Origin: JAIBBG01 sp043748015
GTDB taxonomy: Bacteria; Bacteroidota; Bacteroidia; Flavobacteriales_D; Sanyastnellaceae
Assembly (NCBI GenBank): GCA_043748015.1
Contig: JAYTOA010000065.1
Location: 1-5,011, forward strand
Length of the DNA stretch: 5,011 bases
Direction of reading: 5' to 3'
This document shows positions 1-5,011 of this stretch, one piece after another. A model generated the notes under the pieces. It was not told the DNA's origin. It ran no database searches and saw nothing but the letters and a program-made list of their open reading frames with translations. The position numbers and the translations under genes were made by a program. Numbering within the stretch: position 1 is the first letter of the stretch; each line of letters begins with the position of its first letter.

Positions 1-360
1 TTCCATGTCGAAATTTTTCGAACAGGGCGTTGCAACTTTTTCCGCAAGCAATTCAAATTGATCGTAAACAGCGTGCATGTTTTCACTGCCTTCACCAAAT
101 AATTCGTTGCCAATAGTGATGTGATATTCTTTCACCGTCTTCAATTCGGATTTGTAATCGGCACCATGAAAACGAGCGTTGTGCAAGGCTTCCAGCGCGT
201 TGGTGATTTTACCCATGGCACTGATCACCACCACTAATTTTTCACCTTTGTACAACTCGAGAATGGATGCGACATTTCGAACAGCATCAGCATCTTTAAC
301 GGACGCGCCACCGAATTTAAAAATCTTAAGTGATGAATTCGAAGATGTTTTTTCAGACAT
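1..360 (-). CDS. lysC: Aspartokinase (aspartate kinase), N-terminal 120 residues, cut by the left window edge
   Basis: Aspartokinase phosphorylates L-aspartate with ATP, the first step towards lysine (via diaminopimelate), threonine and methionine; it is cytoplasmic. The frame is open from an ATG at 360-358 to base 1. The N-terminus carries the aspartokinase signature KFGGASV at residues 15-21; the usual form is KFGGTSV, with Ala for Thr here. A second conserved amino-acid-kinase strand and loop, VVVISAMGKITNAL, spans about residues 43-56. Only the start of the kinase domain is visible; the rest of the catalytic domain and any C-terminal ACT domains lie outside the window. The KFGGASVKDAD form resembles monofunctional Bacteroidota aspartokinases, but a bifunctional ThrA-type fusion to homoserine dehydrogenase cannot be excluded. 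The preceding gene on this strand is an acetyltransferase 65 bp upstream. No Shine-Dalgarno sequence precedes the ATG. I am confident of the family and less sure of the symbol. Confidence 0.9.
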   Translation of the reverse strand, partial: MSEKTSSNSSLKIFKFGGASVKDADAVRNVASILELYKGEKLVVVISAMGKITNALEALHNARFHGADYKSELKTVKEYHITIGNELFGEGSENMHAVYDQFELLAEKVATPCSKNFDME

Positions 361-425
361 AATTCTGTGGTGTTGACTTGACGAAATTAGCAAGAGAAGG
401 CATCTGCCTCATTCTATATTTTGAT
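361..425 (-). other. Short intergenic spacer between acetyltransferase stop and aspartokinase start
   Basis: This 65-bp spacer separates two genes read in the same direction. It holds no Shine-Dalgarno sequence ahead of the aspartokinase ATG. It has no strong hairpin followed by a T-run and no exact TAnnTTTG element on the minus strand. This fits read-through from the acetyltransferase gene but does not prove it. Confidence 0.4.
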
Positions 426-905
426 TCAGCGCGCTTTGATATCCAGCATTTGTGCTCTCGTCAATTTGCCGTTGAGCCATTCCGGATCAAGCGTCGCGTC
501 GTATTTATTGTAGAAGTTGATAGCGGGCTCATTCCAGTCGAGCACCTGCCACACCATTCCCGGATAGTTTTTTTCGATGGTCAGGTCAATACATTTTTCA
601 AAGAGCAATTTACCGATGCCTTGCCTGCGAAGCGATTCTTTTACTACAATGTCTTCCAAAAAAAGCATCTTGCCTTTCCAGGTCGAATAGCGAACGTAGT
701 GAATAGCGATACCGACAATCTGGTTTTCGACTTCCGCTACAAACAAGCCATAGACTGGGTTTTCGCCGAATCCATCTGCGAGCATTTCTTCCACGGTGTT
801 TGTCACTTCCAGTGGAGCACGCTCGTATTCTGCCAGTTCTTTCACCAATGCCAGCACAGCCGGAATGTCATCCGGACGGCCCTGGCGTATTGTTGTTGTA
901 TTCAT
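426..905 (-). CDS. GNAT-family N-acetyltransferase, spermidine/spermine (diamine) acetyltransferase-like
   Basis: A 159-residue cytoplasmic GNAT enzyme that probably transfers acetyl from acetyl-CoA to an amine. The whole length aligns by eye with eukaryotic spermidine/spermine N1-acetyltransferase. The N-terminus has IRQGRPDDIPAVLALVKELAEYE (read in parts, residues 6-28), followed by DGFGENPVY at 44-52. The central strand LFLEDIVV is at 81-88. The acetyl-CoA pyrophosphate loop RRQGIG is at 93-98. The C-terminal WNEPAINFY is at 124-132. In human SSAT the equivalents of Glu84 and Tyr132 are the proposed general base (Glu92) and general acid (Tyr140), and both are kept here. The ATG at 905 starts the family's usual N-terminus. 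A GTG at 953 would add 16 unmatched residues and run into the divergent promoter region. The gene reads away from rbfA and towards the aspartokinase. The true substrate (polyamine, lysine-like amine or thialysine) cannot be told from sequence. Confidence 0.88.
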   Translation of the reverse strand: MNTTTIRQGRPDDIPAVLALVKELAEYERAPLEVTNTVEEMLADGFGENPVYGLFVAEVENQIVGIAIHYVRYSTWKGKMLFLEDIVVKESLRRQGIGKLLFEKCIDLTIEKNYPGMVWQVLDWNEPAINFYNKYDATLDPEWLNGKLTRAQMLDIKAR

Positions 906-978
906 TTTGCGAAGCAACGAAAAAAAGAGGTTGTAGCGTAATTTCCTGAACACAGCAATAGACCTTTACATTTGTGCA
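906..978. promoter_or_regulatory. Divergent intergenic region between the acetyltransferase gene and rbfA
   Basis: This 73-bp gap separates the two divergent start codons, so promoters for both directions should lie here or overlap the gene starts. On the plus strand there is one exact Bacteroidota -7 element, listed separately. On the minus strand, towards the acetyltransferase, I found no exact TAnnTTTG. A TTG lies at 958-956 on that strand but has no matching -7 box at normal spacing. No operator-like inverted repeat stands out. Confidence 0.55.
967..974 (+). promoter_or_regulatory. Candidate Bacteroidota -7 promoter element for rbfA
   Basis: The bases TACATTTG match the Bacteroidota -7 consensus TAnnTTTG exactly. 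They are in the right orientation for rbfA, whose ATG begins at 979, four bases after the box. No good -33 TTG sits at the usual distance of about 17-23 bp; the nearest TTG, at 931-933, is 33 bp away. With normal geometry, transcription would start at or within a few bases of the ATG. An eight-base motif with four fixed T's can occur by chance in AT-rich spacers, so confidence is moderate. Confidence 0.45.
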
Positions 979-1320
979 ATGGCAACAGTAAGATTAGAAA
1001 AAATAGGCTCGTTGATCAAGCGCGAATTGTCGCTCATTTTTCAGCAAAACATGAGCACCATGTTCAAGGGAATGATGATCACCGTGACGAGTGTGCGCGT
1101 ATCACCCGACATGGGCCTTGCGAAGTCCTACCTCAGTTTTTTTCCCACGGAGAAAAAGGAAGAAGGATTGCAGATGGTGGAAGAGAAGAATCTTCACATC
1201 AGAAAGCTTTTGGGCAATGCAGTAGGAAAGCAGATCCGCAAAATTCCTGAGTTGAGTTTTTACATCGATGACTCGCTCGATTATTTTGAAGAGATTGATA
1301 AACTTCTCAAGAAGAAGTAG
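979..1320 (+). CDS. rbfA: Ribosome-binding factor A, 30S subunit maturation factor
   Basis: RbfA is a small cytoplasmic KH-fold protein that binds the 30S subunit, assists late 16S rRNA 5'-end maturation and is important in the cold. The 113-residue product has family hallmarks throughout. The basic N-terminal helix, with RLEKIGSLIKREL at residues 5-17, comes first. The strand segment VRVSPDMGLAKSYLSFF follows at 39-55. The helix and strand run with IRKLLGNAVGKQIRKIPEL and then SFYIDDSLDY spans about 74-102. A lysine-rich C-terminal tail closes the protein. Length fits short RbfA proteins of Bacteroidota, without the long C-terminal tail seen in E. coli. The Ala-x-Gly kink of E. coli RbfA, just before the IR..LG motif, is not obvious here. 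The ATG at 979 gives the expected N-terminus; no Shine-Dalgarno precedes it. The next gene starts five bases after the TAG. Confidence 0.95.
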   Translation: MATVRLEKIGSLIKRELSLIFQQNMSTMFKGMMITVTSVRVSPDMGLAKSYLSFFPTEKKEEGLQMVEEKNLHIRKLLGNAVGKQIRKIPELSFYIDDSLDYFEEIDKLLKKK

Positions 1321-1325
1321 TTTCC

Positions 1326-2558
1326 TTGAACGTTTCCTTTTTCATAGCACGCAGGCATTTGTTCGCGAAGAAATCGCGCGGCATCATCAACCTGATTTCA
1401 ATGATCTCGATGTTGGTAGTTGCGTTTATCACCGCGGCGATGATTTGCGTGATGAGTGCCTTCAACGGAATCGACGATCTCGTAAAAACGCTTTTCTCGA
1501 ATTTCGATACGCCGCTCACCGTCATTCCTGTCGAGGGAAAATCATTTGCTGACACACTGGTGCTGGACGAAACCATGCTGAATATTCTTGGTGTGCGTGG
1601 CGTGAGTCGTGTGATTGAAGAAGATGCTTGGTTGAGTTATATCGATCACAACGCTGTTGCAACTGTGAAGGGCGTCGATAAGAATTATCTCACCTATTCA
1701 CCCATCGACAGCATGATCTACGAAGGTCGATTTAAACTGGAGGACGATAGTTTTTTCTATGCTGTGGTCGGTCTCGGCGTTCGAAGTGAATTGTACATGC
1801 CACTGTTTGATTATGCGCCGACGTTGATGAGTATCAACGCTCCAATTCGCGGAAGAAAATTATCGCGATACAAAGAGAATGCTTTCAACAGAGAAGCTGT
1901 AAACGTCAGTGGTATTTTTTCTGTGAATGCAGAACTTGATTCGCGCTACATCATTGTCCCGCTCACGTTTGCAAGTCGCCTGTTCGAAATGGAAGGAGAA
2001 ATTTCTGCCATTGAAATATTCCTGCATGATGACGATGACGCCGAACGCGTAAAGACTGAATTACTTCAACGGCTTCCACCAACTTTGAAAATTGAAACGC
2101 GCTATGAAAAAAATGCATTGGTTTATAAGACGAATGCATCTGAGAAGTGGGCGACGTTTCTGATTTTACTTTTCATATTGCTGATCGCTTGCTTCAATAT
2201 CATCGCTTCTTTGACGATGTTGATCATCGAAAAGAAGAAAGACATTTTCACGTTAAGTAGTATGGGAGCGTCTTCCGTAGGAATTGAGAAAATTTTTGTC
2301 TACGAAGGAATACTTATCAATTTAATTGGCGCAATACTCGGAACTTCACTAGGCCTTGTGCTGTGTCTTTTGCAAAAGCAATTTGGATTGATTACAATGG
2401 AAGGCGCGATGGTGAATTCATACCCGGTGAGTTTGAAATGGCTCGATGTAGTAGGGATTTTTATCACAGTTGTTGTGGTAGGTTCCACGTTTTCAGCAAC
2501 GCTGGTTCGCATGCTTGTGAGAAGATTCGCGAGCAACAGCATGATGAAGGTGGAGTAG
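1326..2558 (+). CDS. ABC transporter permease of the LolC/LolE (FtsX-like) lipoprotein-releasing family
   Basis: A 410-residue inner-membrane permease. LolC/LolE proteins work with the ATPase LolD to extract mature lipoproteins from the inner membrane for transfer to the outer membrane. The visible topology matches the four-helix FtsX/MacB type. A short cytoplasmic N-terminus (FIARRHLFAKKSRG, residues 6-19) leads into TM1 at about 22-46. A large periplasmic domain covers about 47-274, TM2 about 276-301, TM3 about 326-350 and TM4 about 373-395. After TM2 the loop IEKKKDIFTLSSMGAS (301-316) is the conserved coupling region that contacts the ATPase. The start is TTG at 1326: no ATG or GTG lies between the last in-frame upstream stop (1299-1301) and it, and the next ATG is within TM1. 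No LolD-type ATPase gene is in the window. The five-base gap to rbfA implies co-transcription. Family is firm; the lipoprotein-release role is inferred from homology, and MacB-like or other export roles remain possible. Confidence 0.9.
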   Translation: MNVSFFIARRHLFAKKSRGIINLISMISMLVVAFITAAMICVMSAFNGIDDLVKTLFSNFDTPLTVIPVEGKSFADTLVLDETMLNILGVRGVSRVIEEDAWLSYIDHNAVATVKGVDKNYLTYSPIDSMIYEGRFKLEDDSFFYAVVGLGVRSELYMPLFDYAPTLMSINAPIRGRKLSRYKENAFNREAVNVSGIFSVNAELDSRYIIVPLTFASRLFEMEGEISAIEIFLHDDDDAERVKTELLQRLPPTLKIETRYEKNALVYKTNASEKWATFLILLFILLIACFNIIASLTMLIIEKKKDIFTLSSMGASSVGIEKIFVYEGILINLIGAILGTSLGLVLCLLQKQFGLITMEGAMVNSYPVSLKWLDVVGIFITVVVVGSTFSATLVRMLVRRFASNSMMKVE

Positions 2559-2638
2559 ATGAATATTTAGCGTTCGCATTTTTTGTAGAATACTGTTGAA
2601 GAATTTTGCGTTGTTTGTACCCAACTAAAATCGATTAC
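2559..2638 (+). other. Intergenic spacer between permease and lipoprotein gene
   Basis: This 80-bp AT-rich gap contains a tiny GCG/CGC hairpin with a two-base loop at 2570-2577, followed by six T's at 2579-2584. That is too weak to call a terminator. The nearest -7-like octamer, GAATTTTG at 2601-2608, has one mismatch to TAnnTTTG. The spacer therefore does not settle whether the lipoprotein gene has its own promoter. Confidence 0.35.
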
Positions 2639-3151
2639 ATGAAAATTTTCAATATAAAATGGATGGTTGTCATGATGAGTTTGACGATGTCATCCTGCAT
2701 GGAACTTGGATTTAAAGAAGCCATGCCCTTGAATGGAACGGACATCACAGAATTCCCGGCTGAACTTCAAGGTTGGTATGTTTCTATTAATGACAGCAAA
2801 GACACAATGGAGGTGAAATCCACCAGCGTTTCGGAAGATCGTTTTGCACTCGATGGCAAAAACGTGATGCGGAAATTCGACAAGTATTATGTGTGTAATC
2901 AGAAGAAATTGAATAGATGGAACATTGCTTTGATTAAGGAGACGTGCCGTGGGTTTTCACTTTATTCCTTCGACATCGACGATAGCAAGCACCGCGAGAT
3001 CATTCGAAAGTTGACGACTGTCACTGAAATCAAAGATGAAGACGGCGGTCTGGATTACTTGTTAATAGCGCCTTCCGATGAAGAGTTTGCGCGATTGGTG
3101 AAGTCCAATGCGTTTGTCAGGGTGGAAAAATTCAAGCGGATCAAGAAATAG
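2639..3151 (+). CDS. Putative lipoprotein of unknown family
   Basis: I do not recognise the family. From the ATG at 2639 the product is 170 residues and begins like a lipoprotein signal: Lys2 and Lys7, a hydrophobic stretch from about 8 to 17, then TMSSC with the candidate lipidated Cys20. Met at position -3 of the lipobox is less usual than Leu but is tolerated. A TTG at 2606 would add 11 residues ahead of the signal and is less likely. The mature part is soluble and charged, with an early GWYVSIND segment (45-52) and alternating strand-like stretches, two more cysteines (Cys86 and Cys103) and a basic tail (KFKRIKK). No acidic surface-export signal of the kind described in Capnocytophaga and Bacteroides follows Cys20 clearly. 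It would be anchored in the inner or outer membrane. It lies between a LolE-like permease and an AsmA-like protein on the same strand, which hints at an envelope role only. Confidence 0.75.
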   Translation: MKIFNIKWMVVMMSLTMSSCMELGFKEAMPLNGTDITEFPAELQGWYVSINDSKDTMEVKSTSVSEDRFALDGKNVMRKFDKYYVCNQKKLNRWNIALIKETCRGFSLYSFDIDDSKHREIIRKLTTVTEIKDEDGGLDYLLIAPSDEEFARLVKSNAFVRVEKFKRIKK

Positions 3152-3188
3152 AATCAGCTTGTACTCGTCAACATTTTCATGTCAGAAT

Positions 3189-3196
3189 TACGTTTG
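3189..3196 (+). promoter_or_regulatory. Candidate Bacteroidota -7 promoter element for the AsmA-like gene
   Basis: TACGTTTG is an exact match to TAnnTTTG on the plus strand. It would place transcription start near 3201-3204 and leave a leader of about 50 bases before the TTG at 3254. The nearest upstream TTG (3159-3161) is 27 bp away, longer than the usual -33/-7 spacing, so only one of the two promoter elements is supported. Confidence 0.4.
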
Positions 3197-3209
3197 GCTT
3201 GAAATTTAT

Positions 3210-3241
3210 TCGCGCATTATCAGTTCTACTTTCACGCGCGA
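3210..3241 (+). repeat. Short GC-rich inverted repeat in the leader of the AsmA-like gene
   Basis: TCGCGC at 3210-3215 is the reverse complement of GCGCGA at 3236-3241, with a 20-base AT-rich loop between. In RNA it could form a six-pair stem ending 12 bases before the TTG start. The stem is short and the loop large, so it may be chance. No T-run follows, so it is not a terminator. Confidence 0.25.
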
Positions 3242-3253
3242 CGTATATCCACC

Positions 3254-5011
3254 TTGAGAATCATTAAGCGAATATTGATCATCATCGGCAGCTTCATCTT
3301 ACTGCTGTTTCTCAGTGCGTTTATTATTTTGAAATACTTTGAAGAGGATGTAGTGAAATTCGCTGTGGAGAAAGCGAATTCGCAGTTCACGACTAAAGTT
3401 GAAATGGGAAAAGTGGAGCTGGTATTCTGGAAAACCTTTCCGCATGCTTCACTTCATATTCATGATTTCTATGTGGAAGAGACATTCGCTTCAAAGGATA
3501 CTTTGATCTTCGCTAAATCTGTTTTTCTCGAGTTCAGCTTGAAAGATCTTTTCAGAGGGAAGTATGATATAAAGACAGTGGCTGTTGAAGATGCATTGTG
3601 TCAACTTGCGCAGAACAAACTTGGCGAAGACAACTGGCATTTCTGGAAGTCGGACGCAACAGACACGAGTGCGTTCAGCATGAATCTTCAAAAGGTGCGC
3701 ATTGATAATACACGCGTGATTTATGAAGACCGACGTTCGGAAATGTATTTCGATCTCACCTCCGATAAATCAACAGGCAAAGGGAATTTTTCCGGGAAGC
3801 AATTTGATCTGAATCTCGATCTTGCAGGAAAGATGCATAGTCTTATCAGTGGCAAAGAGAATTATGCGGTGAACAAAAATTTCAGAGCCGATGCGAGTAT
3901 TTCTGCGGACACAGACAAGGAAATTTATCGATTCAACAATTGCGAGTTGCGGGTTGAGAAGCTGCCATTTCTTGTCAATGGACAGGTTGATGTTTCACCC
4001 AAATCATCTGTTAAACTTAAAATCACAGGTCGCGATCTTGATATGTCGAAGTTGGTGGAAAGTCTCACAACGAAACAACAAGCTTATCTGAAGGATTACG
4101 CTCCTTCGGGTGACATCAATCTGGATATTTCCATTGAAGGAGAAAACTATGGCGGTAAGAGTCCTGTAACAGAGGTGCACGGTGTGATGAACGATGGTAG
4201 ATTGAAGCATAGGCCCAGCGGAACAGTACTTGATAATTTGTCATGGGACATCAGGTATGCCGCTAACAAAATCGGTGACCACTTGCGTGTGAACAGTTTC
4301 TCCTGCACGCTTGAAAGTGGATATCTGAAAGTAGAAGGAACGATAGATCAGCTTTTGGAGCCTTCAATCAATCTCAACGTGGAGGCGCAAATTGATTTGT
4401 ACGGATTGAAGAAATTTCTCGCGATGGACACATTGGAAATTTGTCAGGGAAATATTTTCGCCAAAGCAAGTATCAATGGAAAGTTGCAATATGTCGAGGC
4501 CGATAGTGCGTATGATTGGCGTTCACTGCTCACTTCCGGAAGTGCAAAACTTGACGGCGGTGTGTTGCGACTCAAGAATTCCAACAGAGAATTCAATGGA
4601 ATGACAGGAGGAATTTTGTTCGATAAGAAGGACGTAAGCATTCAACACTTCAGTGGCAAGGTCAATGGAAGCGATTTTACCATAGATGGTTCACTCAGGA
4701 ATATTTTGCCTTTCTTATCCAGCGCAACTGAACGTTTGTACCTGGATGCCAAGATGCAATGTGCGCTGATAGATTTTACAAATCTTGTTGAAACTGAAAA
4801 CTCAACGAGCAAGAACAACGCATACAAGTTTGAATTGCCGGAGAGAATTGAGTTCAAATTGCGCACTGATATAAAGAAATTTGTTTTCCGAAAATTTGAA
4901 GCGACGGATGTCAAGGGCGTTGCATTATTGAGCAATGGAAAGTTCACTATTGATCCTGTTTCCTTCCATACGGCTGACGGAAAATTCACCGCGCAGTTTG
5001 TCATGGAGCGC
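3254..5011 (+). CDS. AsmA-family envelope protein, N-terminal 586 residues, cut by the right window edge
   Basis: AsmA-family proteins are inner-membrane-anchored periplasmic proteins. They are related to TamB, YhdP and YdbH, for which roles in moving phospholipid between membranes or in outer-membrane assembly have been shown or proposed. The frame is open without interruption from 3254 to the edge. Residues 7-26 form one hydrophobic anchor (ILIIIGSFILLLFLSAFIIL) after a short basic N-terminus. An AsmA-type start of the periplasmic domain follows, with KVELVFWKTFPHASLHIHDF at 53-72; the W-x-TFPHASL core is typical of Bacteroidota members. The remainder is a long series of amphipathic beta-strand-like segments with repeating ID-, L- and G-rich turns, as expected for a beta-rich lipid-groove fold. 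Bacteroidota relatives are commonly 800-1000 residues, so a few hundred may be missing. The start is TTG: the frame is closed by TGA at 3200-3202 and no ATG or GTG lies before 3254. The first in-frame ATG, at residue 51, would remove the anchor. Confidence 0.87.
   Translation, partial: MRIIKRILIIIGSFILLLFLSAFIILKYFEEDVVKFAVEKANSQFTTKVEMGKVELVFWKTFPHASLHIHDFYVEETFASKDTLIFAKSVFLEFSLKDLFRGKYDIKTVAVEDALCQLAQNKLGEDNWHFWKSDATDTSAFSMNLQKVRIDNTRVIYEDRRSEMYFDLTSDKSTGKGNFSGKQFDLNLDLAGKMHSLISGKENYAVNKNFRADASISADTDKEIYRFNNCELRVEKLPFLVNGQVDVSPKSSVKLKITGRDLDMSKLVESLTTKQQAYLKDYAPSGDINLDISIEGENYGGKSPVTEVHGVMNDGRLKHRPSGTVLDNLSWDIRYAANKIGDHLRVNSFSCTLESGYLKVEGTIDQLLEPSINLNVEAQIDLYGLKKFLAMDTLEICQGNIFAKASINGKLQYVEADSAYDWRSLLTSGSAKLDGGVLRLKNSNREFNGMTGGILFDKKDVSIQHFSGKVNGSDFTIDGSLRNILPFLSSATERLYLDAKMQCALIDFTNLVETENSTSKNNAYKFELPERIEFKLRTDIKKFVFRKFEATDVKGVALLSNGKFTIDPVSFHTADGKFTAQFVMER

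Larger units (their letters stand above)
3152..3253 (+). other. Intergenic region upstream of the AsmA-like gene
   Basis: This 102-bp gap carries an exact -7 element (3189-3196) and a short GC-rich inverted repeat (3210-3215 with 3236-3241), both listed separately. No rho-independent terminator is visible after the lipoprotein stop, and no Shine-Dalgarno sequence precedes the TTG at 3254. Confidence 0.5.

Noticed and set aside
398..409. Small hairpin (AGGC/GCCT with a four-base loop) between aspartokinase and acetyltransferase genes
   Set aside because: Only four base pairs and no adjoining T-run in the direction of transcription, so it is not a credible terminator.
378..941. A 187-codon open frame on the plus strand opposite the acetyltransferase
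   Set aside because: It is antisense to a clearly recognised GNAT protein, its translation is rich in Phe, Cys and His with no family features, and it is best explained as a shadow of the minus-strand gene.
906..953. A GTG at 953 as an earlier start for the acetyltransferase
   Set aside because: The 16 extra residues have no counterpart in SSAT-like proteins and would consume most of the divergent promoter region; the ATG at 905 begins right at the conserved N-terminus.
2570..2584. Possible rho-independent terminator after the permease (GCG/CGC then six T's)
   Set aside because: A three-pair stem with a two-base loop is not stable; the T-run alone is not evidence in an AT-rich spacer.
2601..2608. 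-7-like octamer GAATTTTG upstream of the lipoprotein gene
   Set aside because: It has a mismatch at the first consensus base, and the nearest upstream TTTG (2582-2585) leaves a 15-bp gap, shorter than usual.
2606..2638. TTG at 2606 as the lipoprotein start
   Set aside because: It adds 11 polar residues ahead of an otherwise standard lipoprotein signal that begins at the ATG at 2639.
4444..5004. Two open frames on the minus strand opposite the AsmA-like gene (4444-4641 and 4642-5004)
   Set aside because: They lie antisense to an uninterrupted 586-codon frame with clear AsmA features and show no recognisable domains of their own.

Overview
The window looks like ordinary chromosomal DNA from a member of the Bacteroidota, perhaps Cytophagales-like, though the order is a guess. 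Four things point to this phylum. No gene has a convincing Shine-Dalgarno sequence. Two exact matches to the Bacteroidota -7 promoter element (TAnnTTTG) lie between genes. The aspartokinase, RbfA, LolE-like and AsmA-like proteins also read like Bacteroidota versions of their families. Coding density is high, and I see no RNA gene, insertion sequence, phage gene, integrase or CRISPR array. No gene-free stretch exceeds about 105 bases.

Left part (1-905, minus strand): a GNAT acetyltransferase of the spermidine/spermine (SSAT-like) type lies 65 bp upstream of an aspartokinase. The aspartokinase runs off the left edge, so only its first 120 residues are present. The two genes are co-directional and may be co-transcribed.

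Centre (906-2558): a 73-bp divergent intergenic region separates the acetyltransferase from rbfA on the plus strand. rbfA encodes a 30S ribosome maturation factor. Five bases after its stop begins a four-helix LolC/LolE-type ABC transporter permease with a TTG start. rbfA and the permease form a tight two-gene unit. A -7 promoter element ends four bases before the rbfA ATG, so its mRNA may be leaderless or nearly so.

Right part (2559-5011, plus strand): a small predicted lipoprotein of unknown family is followed, after 102 bp, by a large AsmA-family envelope protein. The latter also has a TTG start and is cut by the right edge after 586 codons. Permease, lipoprotein and AsmA-like protein are all predicted envelope proteins lying in a row on one strand. 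A shared role in envelope lipid or lipoprotein handling is a reasonable but unproven inference. I found no convincing new biological system. The points most worth a second look are the possibly leaderless rbfA transcript, the two TTG-started envelope genes and the orphan lipoprotein between them.
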